From positions 1-45,778 of the forward strand of contig JABMPQ010000012.1 of assembly GCA_013202585.1 (NCBI GenBank): a DNA stretch of 45,778 bases. The letters run 5' to 3'. The DNA is from Parcubacteria group bacterium. Lineage in GTDB: Bacteria; Patescibacteriota; JABMPQ01. Made by a program: the position numbers and the translations under genes. The notes below the pieces were generated by a model, which was not told the DNA's origin, did not search any database, and saw nothing but the letters and a program-made list of their open reading frames with translations. Shown piece after piece: positions 36,704-42,941 of the stretch (position 1 is the stretch's first letter; the number at the start of each line of letters is the position of its first letter).

Positions 36704-36709
36704 TATAAT
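36704..36709 (+). promoter_or_regulatory. -10 element giving a probable leaderless transcript
   Basis: A consensus TATAAT lies 8 bp before the ATG of the next gene, so the expected start of transcription falls at or next to the start codon. The -35 candidate TTGAAT is 22 bp away, too far to be convincing. Confidence 0.5.
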
Positions 36710-36717
36710 ATATCAAG

Positions 36718-37533
36718 ATGGTCAATAAAGCAAAATATAAACTAGATCTCAGAGAAAATATAGTGCAAGCGGTGGAAAATTCTTTGCGTGGTAAAGATAA
36801 AATCGCCGTCGCTTTTTCTGGTGGAGTTGATAGCACTTTGTTAGCCAAAGTGTGTCAGGATTTGGGCAAAGATATAACTTTACTTACTATTGGTTTTCCG
36901 GGCGCTAGCGATATTGAGTGGGCCGAGCGAGTGGCGGGCGAGTTGGATCTTCCGCTGACGATAAAGGAGCTAAATAGAGAAGATTTGGCGGAAAATATTA
37001 AAGAGTTAGCGGGCAAAATGGATTTCCCCGGCGTGCGGGATTTTGAAATTGCTCTTTCGCTATATATAGTATTTAGATTTGTGGCAAGCAAGGGATTTGA
37101 GACAATTTTGACAGCTACCGGGCTTGATGCTTTGTTTTGTGGTTTTGACAAGACGCGACGGATTTTGCAGGAGCAGGGGAGGGGTGAACTTGATAAATTG
37201 AATCAGGAAGTTATTGATCACGCCCGAGCCACTGAGAAAACTTTCGCTGATCTGGCAGCTGGCTTAGGAATCGAGAAAATCAACCCCTTCATGAGTACTG
37301 ATTTTATTGATTTTACTCGGGAAATTCCCACCGAACTAAAAGTTATTGATGAACATGATCGAGTGCGTAAACATATTTTGCGAGAAGTAGCGATTGAGCT
37401 AGGGACACCAGAGTCGGCGGCTATGCGACCCAAGAAAGCGATTCAGTATAGTACGAGAATAGATCGGGTGGTTAAGAAAATGGCACGAGCGGCAGGCAGA
37501 AGCAGAGAGGAATATATTATATCTGCCACCTAA
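36718..37533 (+). CDS. PP-loop ATPase, asparagine-synthase-like domain
   Basis: The 271-residue protein has the ATP pyrophosphatase loop SGGVDS (residues 34-39), followed by helix STLLAKVCQDLG. ATGLDALFCGFDKTRR follows, then GTPESAAMRPKKAIQYSTRID near the end, which matches the C-terminal synthetase domain of asparagine synthase. There is no N-terminal glutaminase domain, so it is a stand-alone AMP-forming amidotransferase/ligase-type enzyme. LarE or tRNA-thiolation families share the loop but not the RPKKAxQY ending. Substrate unknown. It probably has a leaderless transcript. Confidence 0.82.
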   Translation: MVNKAKYKLDLRENIVQAVENSLRGKDKIAVAFSGGVDSTLLAKVCQDLGKDITLLTIGFPGASDIEWAERVAGELDLPLTIKELNREDLAENIKELAGKMDFPGVRDFEIALSLYIVFRFVASKGFETILTATGLDALFCGFDKTRRILQEQGRGELDKLNQEVIDHARATEKTFADLAAGLGIEKINPFMSTDFIDFTREIPTELKVIDEHDRVRKHILREVAIELGTPESAAMRPKKAIQYSTRIDRVVKKMARAAGRSREEYIISAT

Positions 37534-37537
37534 TTCA

Positions 37538-37565
37538 TTGCTTTTCCCCTCCTTTATGCTATAAT
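37538..37565 (+). promoter_or_regulatory. Promoter of the small membrane gene / tRNA-Ala
   Basis: TTGCTT, 16 bp, TATAAT, with an extended -10 TGC directly before it. It may also drive the tRNA-Ala downstream. Confidence 0.6.
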
Positions 37566-37594
37566 CTCCTTAGTTTTTATTTAATAAAAAGCGC

Positions 37595-37846
37595 ATGTTT
37601 ACTCAAATATTTATCGGCTTGTTAGGTATTGGCCTAGGTTTACTATTCGCTATCAAAAGCGAATGGCTTTTACATAACGTAGGTCGGATCGCTTCGATAG
37701 AGCGATATTTGGGGACTTTCGGTGGTAGTCGCTTGTTTTACCAACTTCTAGGAGTTTTAATGATTATTTTCGCCACTTTGTATATGACTGGCTTTCTTCA
37801 GAAAGGGATAATCGGGTTGTTTAAGCGAGTTTTTGCGCTAGAATAA
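37595..37846 (+). CDS. Small two-helix membrane protein, unknown
   Basis: The 83-residue protein has two hydrophobic helices: about 2-25 (IFIGLLGIGLGLLFAIKSEWLL) and about 49-67 (YQLLGVLMIIFATLYMTGFL). A conserved-looking loop IERYLGTFGGSRLFYQ joins them. A good promoter precedes it. I know similar small ORFs only as hypothetical membrane proteins. Confidence 0.7.
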   Translation: MFTQIFIGLLGIGLGLLFAIKSEWLLHNVGRIASIERYLGTFGGSRLFYQLLGVLMIIFATLYMTGFLQKGIIGLFKRVFALE

Positions 37847-37853
37847 GTTGCTT

Positions 37854-37896
37854 GGGCCGCTAGCCTGCCTGCCGGCAGGCAGGCTCATTTGGTTAG
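37854..37896 (+). pseudogene. Broken 5' copy of tRNA-Ala carrying the palindrome
   Basis: The first ten bases of the adjacent tRNA-Ala (GGGCCGCTAG) are followed by the 20-bp palindrome (37864-37883) and then by tRNA bases 11 onward (CTCATTTGGT), after which the match ends. The upstream context CTTGGGCC is also repeated before the intact tRNA, so a segment of at least 24 bp was duplicated. The insertion point is between tRNA positions 10 and 11. Confidence 0.9.
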
Positions 37897-37908
37897 TTGT
37901 TACAACTT

Positions 37909-37984
37909 GGGCCGCTAGCTCATTTGGTAGAGCACCTGTTTTGCACACAGGAGGCGAGGAGTTCGAATCTCCTGCGGTCCACCA
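37909..37984 (+). tRNA. tRNA-Ala (anticodon TGC)
   Basis: Complete cloverleaf: acceptor GGGCCGC/GCGGTCC (one G-T), D-arm GCTC/GAGC, anticodon stem CCTGT/ACAGG with loop TTTGCAC, T-arm AGGAG/CTCCT with TTCGAAT. CCA is encoded. Preceded by the broken 5' copy of itself. Confidence 0.97.
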
Positions 37985-38010
37985 AAATAGATAAATAATT
38001 TCAAAAAAAA

Positions 38011-38790
38011 ATGGCTAAAATGGAAATCGTCGAAGAGAAAAAATCTGGTGCTTGGAAAGTTGTACTAGCAATTTTTCTAACCACTATTATTATCGGTGGG
38101 GCAGCTGGAGCCGGCGCTTTCTTTTGGCAGCAAATGGAGATCGATAACCAGAAGTCTGACAAGGATCAGCTTGGCAAAGATAAAGATGGCCTGGCGCAGA
38201 AAGCCACCGAGTTAGAGAATGAAATGACGAGCTATAAAACTGCTGAAGAGACTGCTACAAAGAAAAGCTTAGAGTTAACTCCAGGAGTCTTGTGGCTCGA
38301 TGCTTATAAGAATTCTTCTTGTCTCGGTGATACCTATATAAATGGAGTGGTACAAAGCAACCAAGATAAAGATATCACATATTTTGCTACCTCAACTACA
38401 TCGTATTATGGTGATATAACAGATTCGACCTGTGTTGTTGGTGGCATTGAAGAGGTTAATTATAAAAATTCTATCACTAAAGTATACTCACAAAAGTATG
38501 CCAGCGTAGACATTCTTAGCGGTGACGAAACCAAGGAAATATCTTCCTCAGAACGAGAAGGCCAAATGTATCAGCTTATTGGCACAGAAGGAGACAAGCT
38601 AATATTTATAGATAGAAGCTCTGACGTGGATAATTCACCTGGCCCTTGTGTAAATTTATGGACAGAAGGACGTCACTATTCGCTAGATTTGAATGATGTT
38701 ACCGCTGGTATGAAGGAATATACTGTTCCCGATGGGGAATTGTTGGAGCAGGAAAAGAAGAGAGTAGAAGAATGCTCGGCGGAAATTTAG
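38011..38790 (+). CDS. Membrane-anchored external protein, unknown
   Basis: The 259-residue protein has a short basic cytoplasmic start, a transmembrane helix at about 16-38 (VVLAIFLTTIIIGGAAGAGAFFW) and a coiled-coil stalk to about 88. A globular external domain contains six cysteines (SSCLG, STCVVGG, GPCVNL, ECSAEI and others), suggesting disulphides outside the membrane. No catalytic motif. Start could be the ATG three codons later (MEIVEEKKSG). It follows tRNA-Ala by 26 bp. Confidence 0.75.
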   Translation: MAKMEIVEEKKSGAWKVVLAIFLTTIIIGGAAGAGAFFWQQMEIDNQKSDKDQLGKDKDGLAQKATELENEMTSYKTAEETATKKSLELTPGVLWLDAYKNSSCLGDTYINGVVQSNQDKDITYFATSTTSYYGDITDSTCVVGGIEEVNYKNSITKVYSQKYASVDILSGDETKEISSSEREGQMYQLIGTEGDKLIFIDRSSDVDNSPGPCVNLWTEGRHYSLDLNDVTAGMKEYTVPDGELLEQEKKRVEECSAEI

Positions 38791-38846
38791 ACATACTTCT
38801 AAGCTAAGGTGCTGACTTTTGGTGTTAGCCAAGCATCTTGTTATTT

Positions 38847-39009
38847 GGGTTCGTAGCCTGCCTGCCGGCAGGCAGGCTCAGTTGTCCCGATGTTTCATCC
38901 CGATTTCATCGGGATAGAAAAATCGAGGATCCTCGGTTTTGCACGAAATCGTAGATTTCGGCAAAATCGGGAGCAGAGCGCTCCGATGGACATCGGAGAG
39001 GTCACAGGT
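38847..39009 (+). pseudogene. Decayed tRNA-Val copy with palindrome and four hairpins
   Basis: GGGTTCGTAG (tRNA-Val bases 1-10), the 20-bp palindrome (38857-38876), then CTCAGTTG (bases 11-18). A 100-bp insertion follows, then AGGTCACAGGT, which matches the tRNA variable loop and T-stem. The insertion holds four perfect hairpins in a row: ATCCCGAT/ATCGGGAT (38897-38915), CGAGGATCCTCG (38924-38935), TTTTGCaCGAAATC/GATTTCGGCAAAA (38937-38966) and CTCCGATG/CATCGGAG (38981-38998). No coding signal. Confidence 0.8.
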
Positions 39010-39059
39010 CTGTGTTTTACAGTTTTTTGCCATTGCCCAAAGTACGTTGATGATTATGT

Positions 39060-39135
39060 GGGTTCGTAGCTCAGTTGGCAGAGCGTTTGCTCGACACGCA
39101 AAAGGTCACAGGTTCGAATCCTGTCGGACCCACCA
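39060..39135 (+). tRNA. tRNA-Val (anticodon GAC), with C33
   Basis: Acceptor GGGTTCG/CGGACCC (one T-G pair), D-arm GCTC/GAGC, anticodon stem TTTGC/GCAAA, T-arm ACAGG/CCTGT with TTCGAAT, CCA encoded. The loop TCGACAC gives anticodon GAC (valine), but position 33 is C instead of the nearly universal U. All stems pair, so it may still be functional. Confidence 0.9.
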
Positions 39136-39163
39136 TCAATTTATTGTAAATAATTTTAACTTT

Positions 39164-39805
39164 ATGTCGCCAGAAAGAGGGGATGCAATAGAGCAGGAGA
39201 TGGAGATGGACGAAGGTACAGAAGAAATGGATAGAGGAGAATATTACCGGCGCGTGCGAGAAGCCAATCGCACGATAGAAGGAAGAGGAGAAAAAGAGAT
39301 CAGTGCTGATGATTTTGAAAGGCAATATCTCAGCGTGCTTAATAGGGGTTCGACCGAACCAACAGATGACCCTTATCAAAATTTTGAATCGCGAACTATT
39401 TTTGAATATTTTAAAGAAAGAGATCCGGACTTTCTTCGAGATGCTTATCGAGCGATGGAAATGGTTGCGCAGAAGCTTCGCAGCGAAAGAGATGAGTATG
39501 AAGAGGCAAATAATGGAATTATTAGGCTGCTTAGGGAAGGAAAAAGACTAAATGAAATAGGTAGGCATGATGAAGCCGATGCCCTTGGGGACGAGAGGGA
39601 TGCCTTGCTCAAAAGAATGAAAGAGATAAAAAAGCCCATTCACGCTATATCTTCTAATTTTGGCGGCTTAGCTCATCGAATAAGTGATGATGATGTATCT
39701 CCGATGCGGGAAAATGGCTTAAAAATCCGCGTCGGACGAATTATCGATGAGTATACTGACAACGAAGGGCGAGTTTTAGAAGAAGCCACTATAACGGACT
39801 CTTAA
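39164..39805 (+). CDS. Acidic helical protein, unknown
   Basis: The 213-residue protein starts at the ATG at 39164; a frame extending further upstream would run through the tRNA and is not credible. It is strongly charged and helical, with an acidic start (IEQEMEMDEGTEEMDRGEYY) and a likely coiled coil at about 110-165 (RSERDEYEEANNGIIRLL). A short beta-rich end follows (LKIRVGRIIDEYTDNEGRVLEEATI). No membrane segment, no recognised family. Confidence 0.65.
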   Translation: MSPERGDAIEQEMEMDEGTEEMDRGEYYRRVREANRTIEGRGEKEISADDFERQYLSVLNRGSTEPTDDPYQNFESRTIFEYFKERDPDFLRDAYRAMEMVAQKLRSERDEYEEANNGIIRLLREGKRLNEIGRHDEADALGDERDALLKRMKEIKKPIHAISSNFGGLAHRISDDDVSPMRENGLKIRVGRIIDEYTDNEGRVLEEATITDS

Positions 39806-39833
39806 TATTTTTTAACCTATTTTTGAATGGCGT

Positions 39834-40223
39834 ATGAGCAATAAAAAACTACCAAAAATTATCAAGGAAGTTGGATTTGATTTTGACTGGAGTGAAAGCA
39901 AAGTTTGGGCGCTTGATTTTCCTGTTGAGGAAATTCCGCTTTCCGCCTTAGCTTGGCATTTCGATATACCATTTTGGGATTTCCTAGATGATAATTATAA
40001 CCTTGCTCCAAATCAAGTCATTTCTGATCCTGTGAAGTTTGAGATTGAATATAGCCGTACAATGAAAGCTGATTTATCGCATCCAATTGACATTATGAAG
40101 AACAAAGATCGTTGGTTAATTTTGGATGGTCTGCACAGACTTGTTAAGGCAAAAATTCTAGGTTACAATAAAGTCAGTGTTCGTAAAATTCCCAGAACGG
40201 AAATCTCAAAAATTCAAAAATAG
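39834..40223 (+). CDS. ParB/sulfiredoxin-fold small protein
   Basis: The 129-residue protein has the ParB-like nuclease fold phrase: VEEIPLSALAWHFDIP at about 30-45, PIDIMKNKDRWLILDGLHRLVKAKILGYNKVSVRKI at about 83-119. The core DGLHRLVKAKxLGYxxV is diagnostic of the ParB N-terminal (ParB/Srx) domain, which can bind or hydrolyse CTP or act on nucleic acids. No helix-turn-helix partner domain and no ParA are adjacent, so chromosome segregation is unlikely. It opens the accessory region and is followed 38 bp later by an attC-like hairpin. Confidence 0.75.
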   Translation: MSNKKLPKIIKEVGFDFDWSESKVWALDFPVEEIPLSALAWHFDIPFWDFLDDNYNLAPNQVISDPVKFEIEYSRTMKADLSHPIDIMKNKDRWLILDGLHRLVKAKILGYNKVSVRKIPRTEISKIQK

Positions 40224-40261
40224 GTTAAAAAATCAATTTAATATTGCTCAAATTAAACATC

Positions 40262-40338
40262 GTCTAACACGGTATATCTGGTTCCGCTAACGTTACACCC
40301 AAATGCTAACGCACTTCAGATATACCGATACATTAGGC
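40262..40338. repeat. attC-like imperfect inverted repeat
   Basis: Ends GTCTAAC (fits RYYYAAC) and ATTAGGC (one base from GTTRRRY). Inner arms GGTATATCTG/CAGATATACC are a perfect 10-bp complement around a 37-base loop with two GCTAACG phrases. Read on the other strand, the end is GTTAGAC, a perfect fit. At 77 bp, and placed just behind a small gene, it resembles an integron attC site; no integrase is present in the window. Confidence 0.5.
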
Positions 40339-40361
40339 GATATTGTCTTTCTGTTTTTACG

Positions 40362-40390
40362 AACTGTTCAATTATTCGGACAGTTTTTTT
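40362..40390 (+). terminator. Terminator, plus strand
   Basis: AACTGTTC/GGACAGTT arms (one T-G pair) around a 9-nt AT loop, followed by seven T. Confidence 0.8.
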
Positions 40391-40435
40391 GTAAAAAAAG
40401 AAGACCTCCAGCCAGATGATCTGAACACGGAGGTC
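40391..40435 (-). terminator. Terminator of the 63-residue gene, minus strand
   Basis: On the minus strand GACCTCC/GGAGGTC arms around a 19-nt loop are followed by TTCTTTTTTT. Confidence 0.8.
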
Positions 40436-40485
40436 GATAGGATAAAAAGCGACGAAGCGTTTCGCTAGGTATCAATAATGAACTA

Positions 40486-40677
40486 TTAAAGACAAAGGAG
40501 CGCAACACCTCTGAACTGCGGGTTGGTTTCGACATTAGTCCATGCCTCAACTCTGTGATCTGGGCGGTCGCACTTCTCCTCATGCTGAAGAAAAAACCAT
40601 CGCTCCTCGGCTGTTAATTCCTCATTAGAGTCTTGAACCCTTTGAGCTATTTCTTCAAACCTCTCACAATCGTTCAA
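40486..40677 (-). CDS. Small protein with weak anti-sigma zinc-finger resemblance
   Basis: The 63-residue frame begins with TTG, placed 7-8 bases after a strong Shine-Dalgarno (GAGGAGGTGA), and ends before a clear terminator, so I consider it real. The sequence CERFEEIAQRVQDSNEELTAEERWFFLQHEEKC shows a C-x-n-H-x3-C arrangement like ZAS-type (zf-HC2) anti-sigma domains, but the final cysteine of H-x3-C-x2-C is replaced (CDRP). A role as anti-sigma factor is speculation; no sigma factor is nearby. Confidence 0.6.
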   Translation of the reverse strand: MNDCERFEEIAQRVQDSNEELTAEERWFFLQHEEKCDRPDHRVEAWTNVETNPQFRGVALLCL

Positions 40678-40883
40678 GTGTCACCTCCTCTTTAGTTTGC
40701 CTATTTTAATAATAAGTAAACATAATTATTTTTTTTATAAATCTACTTTTTAAGAAAGGGGAAAAATAAGTTTTTTAAGAATTAGGATTTAGAAGGGGTA
40801 ATACCAAGGTGTTTTTTTCGCTCCTAACGTCGCTCAGAAAATTTTTATTGATTTTTTAATGAAAAGACAGTATATTGGGGCTG

Positions 40884-40889
40884 TATAAT
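40884..40889 (+). promoter_or_regulatory. -10 element of the nuclease gene
   Basis: TATAAT, 24 bp before the ATG. No -35 at standard spacing. The AT-rich gap between 40678 and 40883 shows no other gene or repeat. Confidence 0.45.
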
Positions 40890-40913
40890 ATTTAAATCTA
40901 AACCACCTAACTT

Positions 40914-42176
40914 ATGAAAGGATTTCCTAATCAAATAGCTGATCTCGGCAAAATTGCCCTTGGTATGGAGTCTTTGATATCTATAGTCAATCAAGGTGGC
41001 AATGCGAAAGATGACGGTATTTTTGGGCAAGCATTAGTCCGGACTGGTGTTGTAGGTACTGGACATATACCCATGCCTATAGATGAATATATTCGCCAAC
41101 AGTTAGAAAAATCGGTAAGCGACCAGAGCTTCCGCACAACTGCCAGAGGATTGCGTGAACTCTATAGACTATTAGGATTTATAGATGATTCAAATCCCGC
41201 AATCGAGATCACTGACCTTGGCAGAAAAGCATCCTCATACGCCCACATGTCAATGAATTCCGAGCAAATGGATTTTTGGAGGATGTCAATTCGCAATATG
41301 ACACAAATCGATGACGATGGAAATACTTCACATCCATATCAAGTGCTACTGCGTTTAGTTGGACAAAAATCTGGTATTACTAGAGCCAAGTGCGCGCTCG
41401 CCTTAGAAGCAAGTGACGACTCTTCGGACGAATTAGCAAGGATAGTAGCGCTTGCAGATCTTCCAGAGGAAGAAATTCAAACACAAATTGAAGTCACCAA
41501 ATCAAACTGGGATAACGCAAAAAAGGTATTACCTGCGTTTGCTGAACAGCTAAACGATGTTATTAGAAGCGGTCAGTCGTTTACATTAGCTGATGCTCCC
41601 GGGCGAGCAGATGTTGGTATTGTCGAAGAGACGACAAGACAGGCAGTTGTGCGTGCCCCTCGCACTTCACGCTCGGTGATTCCAGATACTATCGGACGGG
41701 CTGGCCTCGAACGCATCTCTGACGAGGCAACACCATCACAAGGAATTGCCCCTGAAGCAGTTGCTGAAACGAATAGACTACGTCACGATAGACTACATCG
41801 ACATAATATCATTGTGAGAGAACTAGCGACGCGTTTTACGGATATGCAGTTATACGAGGATCCTTTTGACTTACTAGCTCTAACCAACGATATCGGTATT
41901 CTCGTGGAAGTAAAGACACTGAATGGAACTGAAGCGGATGAAGTAGCCCGAGTGCGAGAAGCGCTTTCACAGCTTTTATACTACGAGGCATTTGTTACGA
42001 CTCCTATTGCCGGAACTACGGTCGTTCGTAAAATTGCTTGTTTTGAAAATTCTATAAGCGAGGAACATAGAGAATGGCTAAATCAATCAGGAATTGCGGT
42101 AATTTGGAAGAACAGTGATGCTGGTTACATGGGCGATGCTCTTGCTCGTGCGACACTAAGCGACTTTCTCGATTGA
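40914..42176 (+). CDS. Restriction-type endonuclease: wHTH plus PD-(D/E)XK
   Basis: The 420-residue protein begins with about 110 residues that look like a winged helix (RTTARGLRELYRLLGFID, IEITDLGRKA). A helical middle follows, and a C-terminal nuclease domain carries E304, D319 in EDPFDLLAL, E332-V-K334 in GILVEVKTL and Q353 in SQLLYYE. This spacing fits a PD-(D/E)XK active site. The gene ends 9 bp from the end of the convergent methyltransferase gene, so I infer the restriction half of a restriction-modification system. I cannot name the target sequence or subtype. A McrBC-like or Mrr-like role without need for methylation is less likely in this context. Confidence 0.8.
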   Translation: MKGFPNQIADLGKIALGMESLISIVNQGGNAKDDGIFGQALVRTGVVGTGHIPMPIDEYIRQQLEKSVSDQSFRTTARGLRELYRLLGFIDDSNPAIEITDLGRKASSYAHMSMNSEQMDFWRMSIRNMTQIDDDGNTSHPYQVLLRLVGQKSGITRAKCALALEASDDSSDELARIVALADLPEEEIQTQIEVTKSNWDNAKKVLPAFAEQLNDVIRSGQSFTLADAPGRADVGIVEETTRQAVVRAPRTSRSVIPDTIGRAGLERISDEATPSQGIAPEAVAETNRLRHDRLHRHNIIVRELATRFTDMQLYEDPFDLLALTNDIGILVEVKTLNGTEADEVARVREALSQLLYYEAFVTTPIAGTTVVRKIACFENSISEEHREWLNQSGIAVIWKNSDAGYMGDALARATLSDFLD

Positions 42177-42185
42177 TCTCGTGTG

Positions 42186-42941
42186 TTAAATATTCCTAAG
42201 ACGCTTGTTGCTGATTCTAATATAATCAGGATTCAATTCAATTCCTATAAAATCGCGACCATTTTTCTTAGCACTTACACATTCACTCCCAGAACCTGCA
42301 AATGGTACAAATACCATGTCCCCTTTGTTCGAGAAATGTCTTATTATTCGATCGCAGATGGCAATAGGTTTTTGAGTGGGATGATCAACTCTCTCCTTTG
42401 CAAAACTTTTTCCGGCTAGCACTGGTATGCACCATACGTCTCCTACGTGCTTACCTTCCGGATTAGGTTTCCATTCTTTACCATTTTTAGTGATTTTATA
42501 TTTCAGTCGTTCTGTACTTTCATACGCTTCACGTATAGGATGATATGTAAATTTTTTGCCTTTATAAAACCAAAGAAGCGGTTCATAATTCCCCGGGGGT
42601 AATTTGGTATATCCAGACCAGTTATTTTTATAATGCCACACTAATTGGCGACCATAGGTAAGTCCAAGATCATACAAATAGCATTGCACATATCCGATGT
42701 TATGGTGGATGCCGTATACAAATATTGATCCTCCTGATTTTAACACTCTATGGGCTTCTTCCAGCCATTCCTGCATCCATACCATCCACTTATCGTGTTT
42801 ATCGAGGCCCCATTTTTCTTTACCCCCAAAATCCATTTCGATTCCGTAAGGAGGATCGGCAATTATTAAGTCAATCGATTCATCATCGATTTTTTTAATT
42901 AACTTAAGGGTATCTCCTTCGTAGATCTTATTTTTTTTCAT
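42186..42941 (-). CDS. Site-specific DNA methyltransferase, DPPY type
   Basis: The 251-residue SAM-dependent enzyme has motif IV as ADPPYG (DPPY 29-32) near the N terminus and motif I as FAGSG (214-218) near the C terminus, after HPTQKP (187-192). This is the beta-class order. DPPY suggests adenine-N6 methylation, though N4-cytosine cannot be excluded. The recognition domain lies between (about 95-170). The start codon overlaps the end of the LexA-fusion gene by 14 bp in another frame, so the two are translationally linked. Confidence 0.93.
   Translation of the reverse strand: MKKNKIYEGDTLKLIKKIDDESIDLIIADPPYGIEMDFGGKEKWGLDKHDKWMVWMQEWLEEAHRVLKSGGSIFVYGIHHNIGYVQCYLYDLGLTYGRQLVWHYKNNWSGYTKLPPGNYEPLLWFYKGKKFTYHPIREAYESTERLKYKITKNGKEWKPNPEGKHVGDVWCIPVLAGKSFAKERVDHPTQKPIAICDRIIRHFSNKGDMVFVPFAGSGSECVSAKKNGRDFIGIELNPDYIRISNKRLRNI

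Noticed and set aside
36718-37533. LarE or tRNA-thiolation enzyme
   Set aside because: The SGGVDS loop fits, but the RPKKAIQYSTRID ending matches asparagine-synthase-type domains and no LarE cysteine pattern is seen.
38939-39163. N-terminal extension of the acidic helical protein through the tRNA-Val
   Set aside because: It would translate hairpins and a complete tRNA; the ATG at 39164 is the sensible start.
39834-40223. Chromosome or plasmid partition locus (ParB-like gene)
   Set aside because: No ParA, no helix-turn-helix domain and no parS-like repeats; only the ParB/Srx fold core is present.
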